Shown in pieces: positions 54,975 through 64,000 of a stretch of DNA of 64,000 nt (the first letter of the stretch is position 1; each line of letters begins with the position of its first letter). The notes under the pieces were generated by a model. It was not told where the DNA came from and did no database searches. It saw only the letters and a list, made by a program, of their open reading frames with translations. A program made the translations under genes and the position numbers. The DNA comes from Devosia nitrariae (lineage in GTDB: Bacteria; Pseudomonadota; Alphaproteobacteria; Rhizobiales; Devosiaceae), in contig NZ_BSNS01000015.1 of NCBI RefSeq assembly GCF_030160115.1, positions 1-64,000 of the forward strand, read 5' to 3'.

Positions 54975-55820
54975 CTATGTCTTGTCCGAAGCGCGGGCGA
55001 TGAAAGCATCCTTGTAGTCCGGATGCCATCGCGACAGGGCCGGCCGGCCTTGCGTCATGTCTTCTGCGGCCCAGGTGATGCGGGTGCGGTCGAGCTCGGA
55101 TGAAACTTCGTTGTCGGGGCAGATTATATAAAAGGCGCCTTCTTCGAGCCGGTCCAGCATGTAGGTTACAACTTGGTCTGAGGTCCAAGCGGCTTCCGGC
55201 TTGATTGCGCCGAGCCTGCGGCTGTGCATCCCGGTAAAGGTGTAGCCCGGAACCAGCAGGTGGGCCGTCAATTGACCGGGGTACTTGGAGCGCAGTTCAT
55301 GTTCCAGTTGTTCGGTCAATACCTTCACGCCCGCCTTCGACACTGAATAGGCGACGTTACCCGGAGGGGTGGTGATGCCTTCCTTCGAGCCGGTGTTGAC
55401 GATCCATCCGCGGTGTCCTGATGCCGACATTTGCGGGACAAAGGCCTCGAGGCCGTTGAACACCCCCCAGAGATTTACCGCCAGCATCTTTTCCCAGCCC
55501 GCGCGATCGCCCCAGGGCGAAGACGGAACGTGAACGCCTGCGTTGTTCATGAGAAAGGAGACGCTGCCGAAGCGCGAGAAGACATCAGCGGCGATCGAGT
55601 TCAGTCGTTGGGCATCCGAGACATCGGCAACAATGCCTACGACCGCACCGTCGTTTGCCGTCTCGAGCTCAGAGGCTGCCTGGTTCAGAAGCGCATCGTC
55701 CGAGTCTATGAGAACCAGATTCAAGCCATAGTGCGACAAACGCTCCGCGGTCGCCCGTCCGATTCCGCTCGCAGCGCCTGTGATTACAGCGGTCTCGCCG
55801 GATTTGAGGAATGGCAGCAT
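54975..55820 (-). CDS. Short-chain dehydrogenase/reductase
   Basis: A 281-residue classical SDR: AVITGAASGIGRATAERLSH near residue 12 (cofactor motif TGxxxGxG), VADVSDAQRLNSIAADVF near 64, NNAGVHVP near 95, catalytic Ser in VNTGSKEG near 141 and YSVSKAGVKVL near 157. Asp at the end of the second strand (IDSDD) suggests NAD preference. The substrate is unknown. ATG 55820 has GAGGA eight bases upstream. Between sitA and an unrelated gene; not an evident operon member. Confidence 0.9.
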   Translation of the reverse strand: MLPFLKSGETAVITGAASGIGRATAERLSHYGLNLVLIDSDDALLNQAASELETANDGAVVGIVADVSDAQRLNSIAADVFSRFGSVSFLMNNAGVHVPSSPWGDRAGWEKMLAVNLWGVFNGLEAFVPQMSASGHRGWIVNTGSKEGITTPPGNVAYSVSKAGVKVLTEQLEHELRSKYPGQLTAHLLVPGYTFTGMHSRRLGAIKPEAAWTSDQVVTYMLDRLEEGAFYIICPDNEVSSELDRTRITWAAEDMTQGRPALSRWHPDYKDAFIARASDKT

Positions 55821-56062
55821 GGCAGTGGTCCTCTTCTTGGTGAGGCTCAATTCTGCATGAACGTATCGGCCATGGCATCAACAATAAGCCGGCCAGCACC
55901 ATTGGGATCGACATCGGAGCGTTTCAGCGCTCGACTGCGAAAAGCCAACCAACTGATGTCGCAGAAGCGTGACACACGGCCGGTCCGTTACACTCGGTTA
56001 ACTTTCTGCCAGTTTTTGCTGCTTAAACTGATCGATTGGGGGCTCCTTAACGGGAGCTGAGA

Positions 56063-56335
56063 TTGACGTTTAAACTCATCGACATCGCCGTCACCGAGCG
56101 GCACCCGCACCCGCGAATCGCAGGGCGGGTGGTCGGCGTGGTCCGGGCGGTGCTGAGCGAGGTACAGGAAGGCTTCACCCAGGAACACGACATCCATGTG
56201 AATGTCTGGACCGAGGTGAACGATGAAATGAGCGAGGCCGATATCGACCTCGCCTTGATGATGAAGGCGAGCGACATCATCACCCGCGTCAAGGCGCAGC
56301 TCGACCCCGGCAAGCCGCCGCTGGCGGCCGAATAA
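56063..56335 (+). CDS. Small protein, unknown function
   Basis: A 90-residue soluble protein: FKLIDIAVTERHPHPRIAGR start, then VVRAVLSEVQEGFTQEHDIH near 27 and VNDEMSEADIDLALMMKASD near 52, an alternating helix/strand outline. It starts with TTG at 56063; GGGAG lies about six bases upstream. Codon use is regular for this genome. It faces the convergent plsC gene. No family recognised. Confidence 0.65.
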   Translation: MTFKLIDIAVTERHPHPRIAGRVVGVVRAVLSEVQEGFTQEHDIHVNVWTEVNDEMSEADIDLALMMKASDIITRVKAQLDPGKPPLAAE

Positions 56336-56368
56336 CCGGTCCTGGGCATGGGCCCAGCAGCGGCAAAT

Positions 56369-57169
56369 TTAGACTTTGACCGGCAAATCGAGGCCGCGGT
56401 TGAGCGCCACGAGCGTGCGCCGCACCTCACTCTCGGCCGCTTTGCTCACGACCTTGCGGTCGGCGCCGTGGCTGAGGGGCACGGGGGTGCCGAAGGCGAT
56501 GGTTACTTCCTTGGTGCCGCCGGTCAGGATTTCGCGGATGTTCTGGCCGACCGATTTCGACTTGATCCAGGCAATGAGCGAGCGCTCGTTGCGCGACACC
56601 GGCAGCCCTTGCAGGCGTGTGTAGGCGACGGTCAGCGGCTGGATCATCACGTCCTCCGCGCCCGCTTCCTCCATGGCGTGCTGGGCAGCCCCGATCAGCG
56701 CCGAGCGGAACGGCAGGACATGTGTGCCGATGTCGGACTGGCCCTCGGCAAAGAGCAGTACCGCATTGCCCGCCGCCATGTGCGAGGCCATCTCGCGGCT
56801 GGTCCGGCCTGCGTCGCTCCGGCGGGTGCGGTCGACATAGATGGTCCTTTGCAAATTTGCCATGAAGCCGACGAACGGCCACTTGCCAACCTCACTCTTG
56901 GCAACGAACGTCACGTCGGCAACCGAACCTATGGCAATGATATCGGTCCAGGAAATGTGGTTTGAAACGAGGAGGGTTGGTCTTCCCGTCGCCGGCTGGC
57001 CGACGACGGTGACCTTCAATCCGAGGAAGATGCAGCCCAGCCTGTGAAAGAGGCGCGGTCCCGCCTGCCAGAACGGCAGGCGCAGCGCCAGGATCAGGAA
57101 CTGGGTGGGAATGATAACGAGAATGAACGGCACGTAGATGAGGATGAAAAAGAGGCTGCGGAAGACCAA
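56369..57169 (-). CDS. plsC: 1-acyl-sn-glycerol-3-phosphate acyltransferase
   Basis: A 266-residue membrane acyltransferase making phosphatidic acid or modifying a related lipid (OlsA-like activity cannot be excluded). N-terminal membrane helix LFFILIYVPFILVIIPTQFL, then the HX4D motif LLVSNHISWTDIIAIGSV near 74, VAKSEVGKWPFVGFMANLQR near 96, VLLFAEGQSDIGTHVLPFRS near 143 (EGxS/T motif), and a terminal AFGTPVPLSHGADRK. TTG at 57169 with AAGGAG seven bases upstream inside the 3' end of fur fixes the start, one base beyond the fur stop, so translation is coupled. Confidence 0.9.
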   Translation of the reverse strand: MVFRSLFFILIYVPFILVIIPTQFLILALRLPFWQAGPRLFHRLGCIFLGLKVTVVGQPATGRPTLLVSNHISWTDIIAIGSVADVTFVAKSEVGKWPFVGFMANLQRTIYVDRTRRSDAGRTSREMASHMAAGNAVLLFAEGQSDIGTHVLPFRSALIGAAQHAMEEAGAEDVMIQPLTVAYTRLQGLPVSRNERSLIAWIKSKSVGQNIREILTGGTKEVTIAFGTPVPLSHGADRKVVSKAAESEVRRTLVALNRGLDLPVKV

Positions 57170-57170
57170 T

Positions 57171-57620
57171 CTATTTCTCCTTGTCGGTGCTCGCCTTGCC
57201 TTCGAGCGGTACGGCATAGAGCTCAAGCCGATGGTCGACGAGCCGATAGCCGAGCTTGCGGGCGATCACTTCCTGTATGGCTTCGATTTCCTCGTTGCGG
57301 AACTCGATGACCTTGCCTGAACGGATGTCGATGAGGTGGTCGTGATGCTCGTCGGGAATGGGCTCGAAGCGGGCGCGGCCGTCCTTGAAGTCGTGCTTTG
57401 TGACGAGCCCGGCCTCTTCGAAGAGGTTGACGGTGCGATAGACCGTCGAAAGCGAAATGCGCGGATCGATCGTCGAGGCGCGCCGGTAGAGCTCCTCGAC
57501 GTCGGGATGGTCGGTCGCGGCCTCGAGCACCTGCGCGATCACGCGGCGCTGGTCGGTCATGCGCATGCCGCGCGCCGCACAGGCTTCCTCGAGGCTGAGG
57601 TCCTGCTCGGTCTTGCTCAC
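57171..57620 (-). CDS. mur: Fur-family regulator, Mur/Fur type
   Basis: A 149-residue Fur-family repressor. DNA-binding domain: GMRMTDQRRVIAQVLEAATD near 18, YRRASTIDPRISLSTVYRTV near 45. Dimer and metal domain: FEPIPDEHHDHLIDIRSGKV near 85 and LVDHRLELYAVPL near 126. There is no CxxC pair, as in alphaproteobacterial Mur proteins that respond to manganese and repress sitABCD; classical zinc-site cysteines are lacking. An iron-responsive Fur role cannot be excluded. Third gene of tsaB-rimI-mur-plsC, and 2.3 kb from sitABCD. Confidence 0.88.
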   Translation of the reverse strand: MSKTEQDLSLEEACAARGMRMTDQRRVIAQVLEAATDHPDVEELYRRASTIDPRISLSTVYRTVNLFEEAGLVTKHDFKDGRARFEPIPDEHHDHLIDIRSGKVIEFRNEEIEAIQEVIARKLGYRLVDHRLELYAVPLEGKASTDKEK

Positions 57621-57656
57621 CTGTCGACCCCCGTGTCGCGTTCGCCCATCAGCGGG

Positions 57657-58139
57657 TTAACCAAGATCGCGGCTCATGACAAGCGCGGTCGCCGCGCTGC
57701 CGTCCGGTCGCGCGTAGTATCCATGCCGTTCGCCGACCTGCGCGAAGCCCTCGCGCCGGTAGAGGTGCACGGCCGGCAGATTGGCCTCGTCGACCTCCAG
57801 GAACATGCGTGTGACCGGCGAGAACATGAGGTCCTCGAAGGCGGCGTGCATCAGTGCGCGTCCGACGCCCTTGCCGCGCCATTTCGGGTCGACCGCGAGG
57901 GTCAGCAGTTCCGCTTCGTCCGCGGCGAGCCGCAGCATGGCAAACCCGGCGATCCGCCGGTTGGCGTCGCACGCGACATAGGCCGGCGTGGTGCGGGAAT
58001 CACCGAGATAGGCCGCGAACTCCTCACGCGGCCAGCCACGATAGAAAGCGCCCGCATGCAGGCGCGCCAGCGCCTCGGCATCCGCGCCGATGCCCGGTTC
58101 GATATGCAGCCCGCCGGGGGCGATCCACAGCCTGTCCAC
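57657..58139 (-). CDS. rimI: Ribosomal protein bS18 N-acetyltransferase RimI
   Basis: A 160-residue GNAT protein. LLTLAVDPKWRGKGVGRALM near 78 (acetyl-CoA loop RGKGVG), FLEVDEANLPAVHLYRREGF near 112 (RimI/Ard1 motif with N and A.xLY), YYARPDGSAATALVM near the end. It lies directly after tsaB, six bases apart, the standard order. Substrate: N-terminus of S18 in E. coli. Confidence 0.92.
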   Translation of the reverse strand: MDRLWIAPGGLHIEPGIGADAEALARLHAGAFYRGWPREEFAAYLGDSRTTPAYVACDANRRIAGFAMLRLAADEAELLTLAVDPKWRGKGVGRALMHAAFEDLMFSPVTRMFLEVDEANLPAVHLYRREGFAQVGERHGYYARPDGSAATALVMSRDLG

Positions 58140-58145
58140 GATCCT

Positions 58146-58763
58146 TCAAAGCCTAGCTATGCGTTTGTTCGTCTGCGGCTTGGCATCCGCATCGCGGATA
58201 TAGGCGGCCTCGGGCGCGAACGCCACCGGATCGGCCGACGCGGCAAAGCGCGCCACGTGGACAATGTCGACAAACGGCGTCTCGATCAGCACGCAATCGG
58301 GGCGGACCGCCGCGCGCGCCGCCTCCATGGTCATCAGCCGCGCCGGTCCCTCCGGTACGCCAGGCGCCGAGAACGCCTGGAAATAGGCCTCACCCCGCCG
58401 CGCATCGACGAGCACGCAGACCGACCGAGCGGCCTCCCCCGAAAGCGAGAGAGCAAGGAGCGAAGGTACGCCGACGACGGGTATGCTGCGGGCTAGCGCA
58501 ACACCGCGCGCCGCCGAAAGACCGATCCTGAGTCCAGTGAACGAGCCGGGGCCGGTCGTGACGGCAAGGCGCTGCAGATCGCCATAGGCCAGCCCATTGC
58601 GTGCGAGCAGCGTCTCGATGCGCGCAAAGATCAGCTCGGCATGACCGGTGCCGATCTCGTCGACGCTGACGTCGGACGTCCCGTCAGCCATCAGCAGCGC
58701 CAGTTGCAGGCGCGGCGCGGCAGTATCGATGGCAAGGGTGATGGGCGCGGAGGAAGGCATCAT
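58146..58763 (-). CDS. tsaB: tRNA t6A biosynthesis protein TsaB
   Basis: A 205-residue TsaB (YeaZ), partner of TsaD in N6-threonylcarbamoyladenosine synthesis at A37. LAIDTAAPRLQLALL at residues 9-23, VTTGPGSFTGLRIGLSAARG near 69 (family signature), then VPSLLALSLSGEAARSVCVL near 98 and DARRGEAYFQAF near 119. Start MMPSSAPITLAIDT; a second ATG follows at once. Confidence 0.94.
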   Translation of the reverse strand: MMPSSAPITLAIDTAAPRLQLALLMADGTSDVSVDEIGTGHAELIFARIETLLARNGLAYGDLQRLAVTTGPGSFTGLRIGLSAARGVALARSIPVVGVPSLLALSLSGEAARSVCVLVDARRGEAYFQAFSAPGVPEGPARLMTMEAARAAVRPDCVLIETPFVDIVHVARFAASADPVAFAPEAAYIRDADAKPQTNKRIARL

Positions 58764-58880
58764 TTGCCTCTAACCCCGCCGCACGCGCAAGTCGAGCCCC
58801 GCGCGGCACCGCCTTGACGCTGCCCGAACCGGCGGCGACTTTGCCGTCATGCGCGCTGATTCGCTCGGGGACACCCCTCG

Positions 58881-60479
58881 ATGACCCCTCTGGCTGAGAC
58901 TGCCATGCTCGCCCATGGCTGGCGGCGCTTTCTGCTGCTCGTCGTCGCCGGTGCCGTCGCCGGGCTTTCCGTGCCGCCGCTCTTCGTGTTGCCGGCGGTG
59001 TTCCTTGCCTTTCCTGTCTGGATCTGGTGCCTCGATGGCGCCGAGCGCGGCAAAGGCTTCGCCCGCCTCTTCGGACCGGCCTTTGCCATCGGGTTCGCCT
59101 TCGGCTGGGGGTATTTCACCGTTGCCTTCCACTGGCTCGGCACCGCCTTCTTCGTCGATGGCGGTTTCATGCTGGTTCTGATGCCCTTCGCGATCCTGGC
59201 GCTCGCCGCGCTCATTGCCGCCTTCTGGGGCCTCGCCAGCGCGGCAGCTCACCTGTTCTGGTCGCATGGGCCCTGGCGGATCGTAACGCTTGCAACATTC
59301 CTGACCATCGCCGAATGGACGCGCGGCCATGTGCTCTCCGGCTTTCCCTTCGATCTTCTCGGCTATGCGCTCACCCCCACCGCCGAGATGATGCAGTTGG
59401 CCTCGGTCATCGGCGTCTACGGCCTCACCTTCCTTGCCGCGCTTCTCGCCATGACCCCGGCGCTGATCTGGCCGGCCGAGGAACGGCCGCTGACGCGGCG
59501 CCTGGCGCCATTCTTCCTTGCCCTTGCCGTCATCGCCGCGCAGCTGGGCTACGGCTACAACCGCCTTGCCGGAACGCCCGTCACTGCGCGCGAAGATGTC
59601 CGCCTGCGCCTCGTGCAGCCGCTCGTCTACGAGCACGCCGATTGGGGCAATGTCGATCCTGCGGCCATCATCGACCGGCTGATCATGCTCACCGAGATGC
59701 GCATGGGCCCCGACGATGCGGGCCTGGCGGCGGCGACCCATGTCGTCTGGCCGGAATCGGCACTGCCCTTTTATCTCAGCCAGTACCCGGAAGCGCTCGC
59801 CCGCATAGCCCGCATGCTGCCCCAGGGCGTCACGCTCCTTGCCGGCGCGCCGCGAGTGCCCTTCGAGGCCGCGCCCGGTACGGCGCCGTTCAATGCGATT
59901 CTTGCCATCGACGATGCCGGCGAGATCGTTGCAAGCTACGACAAGTCGCACCTGGTGCCGTTTGGCGAGTTCCTGCCCTTCCAGGAGTTCTGGGCAAATC
60001 TGGGCATCAAGCAATTCGTCCCTGGCGCCGAAGGATGGGCCGCCGGTGACCCGCGCCGCCGGCTGATGCAGGTCCCCGGCACGCCGCCGTTCCTGGCGCT
60101 GATTTGCTACGAGATCATCTTCTCGGGCGATCTGGGCGATACCGGCGCGGCGCAATTCCTCTTCAACATCACCAACGACGCCTGGTTCGACGGATCGATC
60201 GGCCCGGCCCAGCATGCTCATCATGCGCGCGTGCGGGCGGTCGAAGAGGGAATGAGCCTCGTGCGCGCGGCCAACTCCGGGGTGACACTGGCAACCGACC
60301 CGTTGGGGCGGATCACAGCAGAGCTTCCCCCGCGTGAGATGGCGGTGGTGGACGCCGCGGTCTACCAGCGGCTCGAGCCGACCCTCTTTGCCCGCTACCG
60401 CCACTGGCCGCTGCTCGCCGCCCTGGCGCTGGGCCTGCTGATCGGCCTCGCCACCGGGCGCCGGCGGCGTCGGCGGTGA
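58881..60479 (+). CDS. lnt: Apolipoprotein N-acyltransferase Lnt
   Basis: A 532-residue integral membrane enzyme that adds the third acyl chain to lipoproteins. Seven to eight hydrophobic segments in the first 220 residues (FGWGYFTVAFHWLGTAFFVD near 73). The nitrilase-like periplasmic domain has the Glu-Lys-Cys triad in HVVWPESALPFYL near 289, SYDKSHLVPFGEFLPFQEF near 352 and LALICYEIIFSGDLGD near 406. A final membrane helix (LLAALALGLLIGLATGRR) anchors the C-terminus. Divergent from tsaB. Confidence 0.96.
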   Translation: MTPLAETAMLAHGWRRFLLLVVAGAVAGLSVPPLFVLPAVFLAFPVWIWCLDGAERGKGFARLFGPAFAIGFAFGWGYFTVAFHWLGTAFFVDGGFMLVLMPFAILALAALIAAFWGLASAAAHLFWSHGPWRIVTLATFLTIAEWTRGHVLSGFPFDLLGYALTPTAEMMQLASVIGVYGLTFLAALLAMTPALIWPAEERPLTRRLAPFFLALAVIAAQLGYGYNRLAGTPVTAREDVRLRLVQPLVYEHADWGNVDPAAIIDRLIMLTEMRMGPDDAGLAAATHVVWPESALPFYLSQYPEALARIARMLPQGVTLLAGAPRVPFEAAPGTAPFNAILAIDDAGEIVASYDKSHLVPFGEFLPFQEFWANLGIKQFVPGAEGWAAGDPRRRLMQVPGTPPFLALICYEIIFSGDLGDTGAAQFLFNITNDAWFDGSIGPAQHAHHARVRAVEEGMSLVRAANSGVTLATDPLGRITAELPPREMAVVDAAVYQRLEPTLFARYRHWPLLAALALGLLIGLATGRRRRRR

Positions 60480-60617
60480 GCAAGAGATTTCATTTCCGCC
60501 GCTCGGATCATATCAAGCTTTCTTTATATCCCGCTTGACCGGAGCTCGGCGCGGTGCCAAAAACCATGTCCAACCAGTCGAAATGGCGCCTTGCGAGGCA
60601 TTTTTGAGGGACTTGGC
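60480..60617 (+). promoter_or_regulatory. metK leader region
   Basis: 138 bases between lnt and metK. GCCTTGCGAGGC followed by ATTTTTG (60588-60605) gives a short hairpin with T-tract immediately before the metK ribosome binding site GAGGGA. Upstream a GGTGCCAAAAACC stretch and other short complementarities are seen. It resembles an attenuator, but I find no match to the SAM-I or SAM-II riboswitch motifs I know. Confidence 0.35.
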
Positions 60618-61874
<1,257 letters not shown>

Positions 61875-61919
61875 AGGGCGAAAGATAAGATACACGGCAA
61901 CGAGCTAATCGCCGGTTAG

Positions 61920-62141
61920 ATGGTTGTCGACATCATCGGCCGGTTCACCTGCCTCGATGCTGCCATGGCCGATAACCTTTACCGCTTCCGCCGCCTCAAA
62001 TGGGGCGATCCACAGGAAAAGCTCAAACTGCTGCCGGACCCGCCCGGCGGGGGTAAACTGCGTTTCAGTTGGGAGCACATCGCGATGGTGGTCCTGCTCC
62101 TTGCGGTCGCTTTCATGTCCTACGAGTTAGTCGTCGGCTAG
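61920..62141 (+). CDS. Small single-pass membrane protein
   Basis: A 73-residue protein with one C-terminal membrane helix (HIAMVVLLLAVAFMSYELVV) after a polar region rich in Arg, Lys and Pro (LYRFRRLKWGDPQEKLKLLP). Start uncertain: ATG 61920 or ATG 61965, neither with a strong ribosome binding site; codon use before 61965 is still coding-like. Between metK and trmB in the same direction. Tail-anchored topology is inferred; no family known to me. Confidence 0.55.
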   Translation: MVVDIIGRFTCLDAAMADNLYRFRRLKWGDPQEKLKLLPDPPGGGKLRFSWEHIAMVVLLLAVAFMSYELVVG

Positions 62142-62188
62142 ACAAAAACAGGCTTGGAGGCGAGCCCGAGGCCGGGTAGAGACCCGCC

Positions 62189-62902
62189 ATGGCTGACAAG
62201 ATCCGCGACCTCCCAAAAACCCTCGACGGCGCGCCTCGCGCTTTTTTCGGCCGCCGTTCGGGCAAGACCCTGCACGAGGGCCAGCGCGCCCTCTACGATA
62301 CGCTGCTGCCGAAACTGACGATTGCCGATGAGGAGGGTTCCGTCGACCCGGCGGAACTCTTTCCGCAAGCGCGATCCTTCGTCCTCGAGATCGGCTATGG
62401 CGGAGGCGAGCATCTGGCGCGGCAGGCACGTGCCTACCCGGAAACCGGCTTCATCGGCTGCGAAGTGTTTTCGGGAGGCATTGCCAAGCTGCTGCAGGCG
62501 GTCGAGAGGGACGGGCTCACCAATGTCAGGCTCTTCACCGACGATGCGCTGAAGCTCCTGCTCCGCCTGCCAGATGCCGCCTTCGAGGCGGTCTATCTTC
62601 TTTATCCCGATCCCTGGCCCAAGACGCGGCACCACAAGCGTCGCTTCGTCTCGCCGGCAACGCTGGCGGAATTGGCGCGTGTCATCCGCCCTGGGGGGAT
62701 ATTTTATTTTGCCACCGATATCGAGGACTACGCCAACTGGACGCTGGCCCACGTGCTGCGTCAGCCCGCCTTCCATTTCGCACCGGCAACGCCGGGCGGC
62801 TGGCACGAGCCCTATCCCGGCTGGCAGCCGACGCGTTATGAACAGAAGGCCCGGCGCGAGGGCCGATTGAAGAGCTTCTATTTCATTTTTGAGAAGCGCT
62901 GA
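62189..62902 (+). CDS. trmB: tRNA (guanine-N7)-methyltransferase TrmB
   Basis: A 237-residue SAM-dependent methyltransferase modifying G46 in tRNA. FFGRRSGKTLHEGQRALYDT near 22 (family N-terminal motif), VLEIGYGGGEHLARQARAYP near 66 (SAM site), GFIGCEVFSGGIAKLLQAVE near 88, AVYLLYPDPWPKTRHHKRRF near 133 (PDPWPK catalytic motif), and TRYEQKARREGRLKSFYFIF at the end. Intact. Confidence 0.96.
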   Translation: MADKIRDLPKTLDGAPRAFFGRRSGKTLHEGQRALYDTLLPKLTIADEEGSVDPAELFPQARSFVLEIGYGGGEHLARQARAYPETGFIGCEVFSGGIAKLLQAVERDGLTNVRLFTDDALKLLLRLPDAAFEAVYLLYPDPWPKTRHHKRRFVSPATLAELARVIRPGGIFYFATDIEDYANWTLAHVLRQPAFHFAPATPGGWHEPYPGWQPTRYEQKARREGRLKSFYFIFEKR

Positions 62903-63164
62903 CGCCGTTCCGAGCCGGGATGGCGCTGCTCAGGGGAAGCGGGCTGCTACGGGCGAGCGGCCGGTTTAACCTGCGGTAAATCTTCTTGTCAGGATGGAAC
63001 TTTTTTAAGCCTCCGACTCTGGACCCGAGGGCTCGTTCTACCCATATCGCAGGCTGAGGGGGCTGCGCCATCCTGTCGGGACGGCGCACCTCCTAATCAT
63101 GTTTAAAGCGTGTTCATTCGCGCAGGCGTTTGCCAGCGCACATTGGTCTTTTCCGGAGTAGCTC

Positions 63165-63551
63165 ATGACGAGTTCCGCTTTCCGCCGTGACATGCCGGAC
63201 GAGGTGCTGATGGTCAGGCCCAGCAAATGGACGCTGATCGTGGTCACCAGCCTCAGGAACGAGAGGTTGAGGTTCAATGAGCTGCGCCGATCCATCGGCA
63301 CCATCTCGCAGAAGATCCTGACGACGACGCTGCGAGAACTGGAACGCGATGGTTTCGTCAGTCGCACCCTCTATGCCACGATCCCGCCGCGGGTCGAGTA
63401 TGAGTTGACCGATCTGGGGCAGGACCTGCTCGAACTGGCCGACCAGCTCGAAATTTTCTTTCGCGCCCATCGGGCCCAGGTCGAAGAAGCCCGCCGGCGG
63501 TTCGATGCTGCCAGTCACTCGGCGAACGCGCGGCTCGTCATCTCGCGTTGA
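63165..63551 (+). CDS. HxlR-family regulator
   Basis: A 128-residue winged-helix regulator. SKWTLIVVTSLRNERLRFNE near 20, then LRRSIGTISQKILTTTLREL near 40 (recognition helix) and RDGFVSRTLYATIPPRVEYE near 61, with DLGQDLLELADQLEIFF near 83, are classic for HxlR (MarR-like) proteins. The conserved N-terminal Cys found in redox-sensing HxlR types is absent, so thiol sensing is unlikely. It has no adjacent target gene in the window. Ends where a RIME-like repeat begins. Confidence 0.9.
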   Translation: MTSSAFRRDMPDEVLMVRPSKWTLIVVTSLRNERLRFNELRRSIGTISQKILTTTLRELERDGFVSRTLYATIPPRVEYELTDLGQDLLELADQLEIFFRAHRAQVEEARRRFDAASHSANARLVISR

Positions 63552-63643
63552 AGCGTGCGAGAAAGTTGGGACTGGTTCTGCGCGAAACCTTCCATGACAA
63601 CAAAAACCGATTTGAGTCCATCAAATCGCATCGCGCTCCAGCG
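63550..63643. repeat. RIME-like repeat, copy f
   Basis: GTGCGAGAAAGTTGGGACTG, then GGTTCTGCGCGAAACC, then ACCGATTTGA-GTCCA-TCAAATCGCA and CATCGCGCTCCAGCG. Same layout as the other copies with a CAG end instead of CTAG. Its left edge overlaps the stop of the HxlR gene. Confidence 0.65.
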
Positions 63644-63705
63644 GCTCTGCCGGGCGCGGGACGCCGTCGGTATTCACCGGCGGCGTCCGTTCTCCCGGCA
63701 CTGGA

Positions 63706-63972
63706 TCACAGTGTGATCGGAGCCAGGGTGGTCTTGTCGAAGAATTTCATGCTCTGGGTGCCGTCGTCATTGACGACGAACGCGCGCCACAGGCCGTTCC
63801 ACTCGTCGACCGAAGAGGCGGGGACTCCCTGCTGGCGCAGCTCGATCTGGGCGATCTGGGCGTCCCGCACATAGCTGTTGTCGCTGTCGTCATTGGTATC
63901 GGCCATTGCGGGCACGGCAACGCCGGCAAATGCGGCAACGGTGGCGAGAGCAACGAGAGAGGTCTTGATCAT
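63706..63972 (-). CDS. Small exported protein, unknown
   Basis: An 88-residue protein with a signal peptide (MIKTSLVALATVAAFAGVAV, cleavage after AMA) and a mature part of about 64 residues (SYVRDAQIAQIELRQQGVPA, then SVDEWNGLWRAFVVNDDGTQ and KFFDKTTLAPI). The helix-plus-strands layout resembles a single PepSY-like repeat; this is an impression, not a firm assignment. AAAGGA precedes ATG 63972. The gene's promoter is beyond the right edge. Confidence 0.75.
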   Translation of the reverse strand: MIKTSLVALATVAAFAGVAVPAMADTNDDSDNSYVRDAQIAQIELRQQGVPASSVDEWNGLWRAFVVNDDGTQSMKFFDKTTLAPITL

Positions 63973-64000
63973 TTTCGGTGTTCCTTTCGTTTGAACACAC

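Noticed and set aside
55821..56062. A gene between the SDR and the TTG-started small gene
   Set aside because: Open frames there are continuations of the antisense of the SDR gene and have no start signal or similarity.
60480..60617. SAM-I or SAM-II riboswitch before metK
   Set aside because: The characteristic conserved core elements of either class are not found; only a weak hairpin is seen.

Overview
The window comes from a GC-rich chromosome of an alphaproteobacterium of the order Hyphomicrobiales, most likely a Devosia/Pelagibacterium-type organism. This is inferred from the gene families (Mur-type Fur regulator, sitABCD, propionyl-CoA carboxylase/methylmalonyl-CoA mutase operon, DUF1236 and DUF1045 proteins) and from six copies of a RIME-like intergenic repeat typical of rhizobial genomes. 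No marker gene allows a species call.

The left 6.4 kb is a decayed accessory island. It ends at a tRNA-Ser(GGA) gene (6502-6591) with a tyrosine recombinase gene beside the tRNA 3' end. Inside it are fragments of two IclR regulators, an enolase-superfamily dehydratase with in-frame stops, a glycoside-hydrolase-like gene in pieces, and a duplicated GlcG/glycosidase block of which only one GlcG copy is intact. Two translationally coupled GyrI-like genes sit intact between the wrecks. The remains look like a sugar or sugar-acid catabolic cluster that was duplicated and then eroded.

From 6.8 to 25 kb there are mostly single housekeeping or stress genes: msrA with a YjbR-like gene, an STT3/AglB-like membrane protein, a 1-Cys peroxiredoxin, creA, a polar amino acid ABC pair without its ATPase, a cyclic-nucleotide-binding protein coupled to a SelW-like redox protein, a LacI regulator, phnN-phnM-DUF1045 without the C-P lyase core, a MOFRL glycerate kinase, a galactose/arabinose 1-dehydrogenase, an aldo/keto reductase and a VOC protein.

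From 25.5 to 39 kb lie two complete ABC importers: dppABCDF (peptide class, + strand) and ugpBAEC (glycerol-3-phosphate class, - strand). They are separated by a Gfo/Idh/MocA dehydrogenase and a large CHASE-PAS-GGDEF-EAL signalling protein. Both operons carry a stem-loop between the binding-protein gene and the first permease gene.

From 39.2 to 46 kb is the propionyl-CoA to succinyl-CoA operon (pccB, pccA, DUF559 gene, methylmalonyl-CoA mutase, epimerase) on the - strand. The DUF559 gene and three GC-rich palindromic repeats are wedged into its middle.

From 46 to 64 kb come a GNAT, a gamma-carbonic-anhydrase-like protein, a SelO-type adenylyltransferase, a TetR/MFS efflux unit with matching operators, sitABCD with a Mur/Fur-type box, an SDR, the tsaB-rimI-fur/mur-plsC operon, and lnt, metK and trmB. 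Typical rhizobial neighbours between plsC and lnt (miaB, phoH, ybeY, corC) are absent and the two halves are divergent, which suggests a rearrangement. No CRISPR array, complete insertion sequence or obvious antiviral system is visible. The most unusual features are the repeat-supplied stop codons, the repeat-bracketed DUF559 gene inside a metabolic operon, and the decayed duplicated island.
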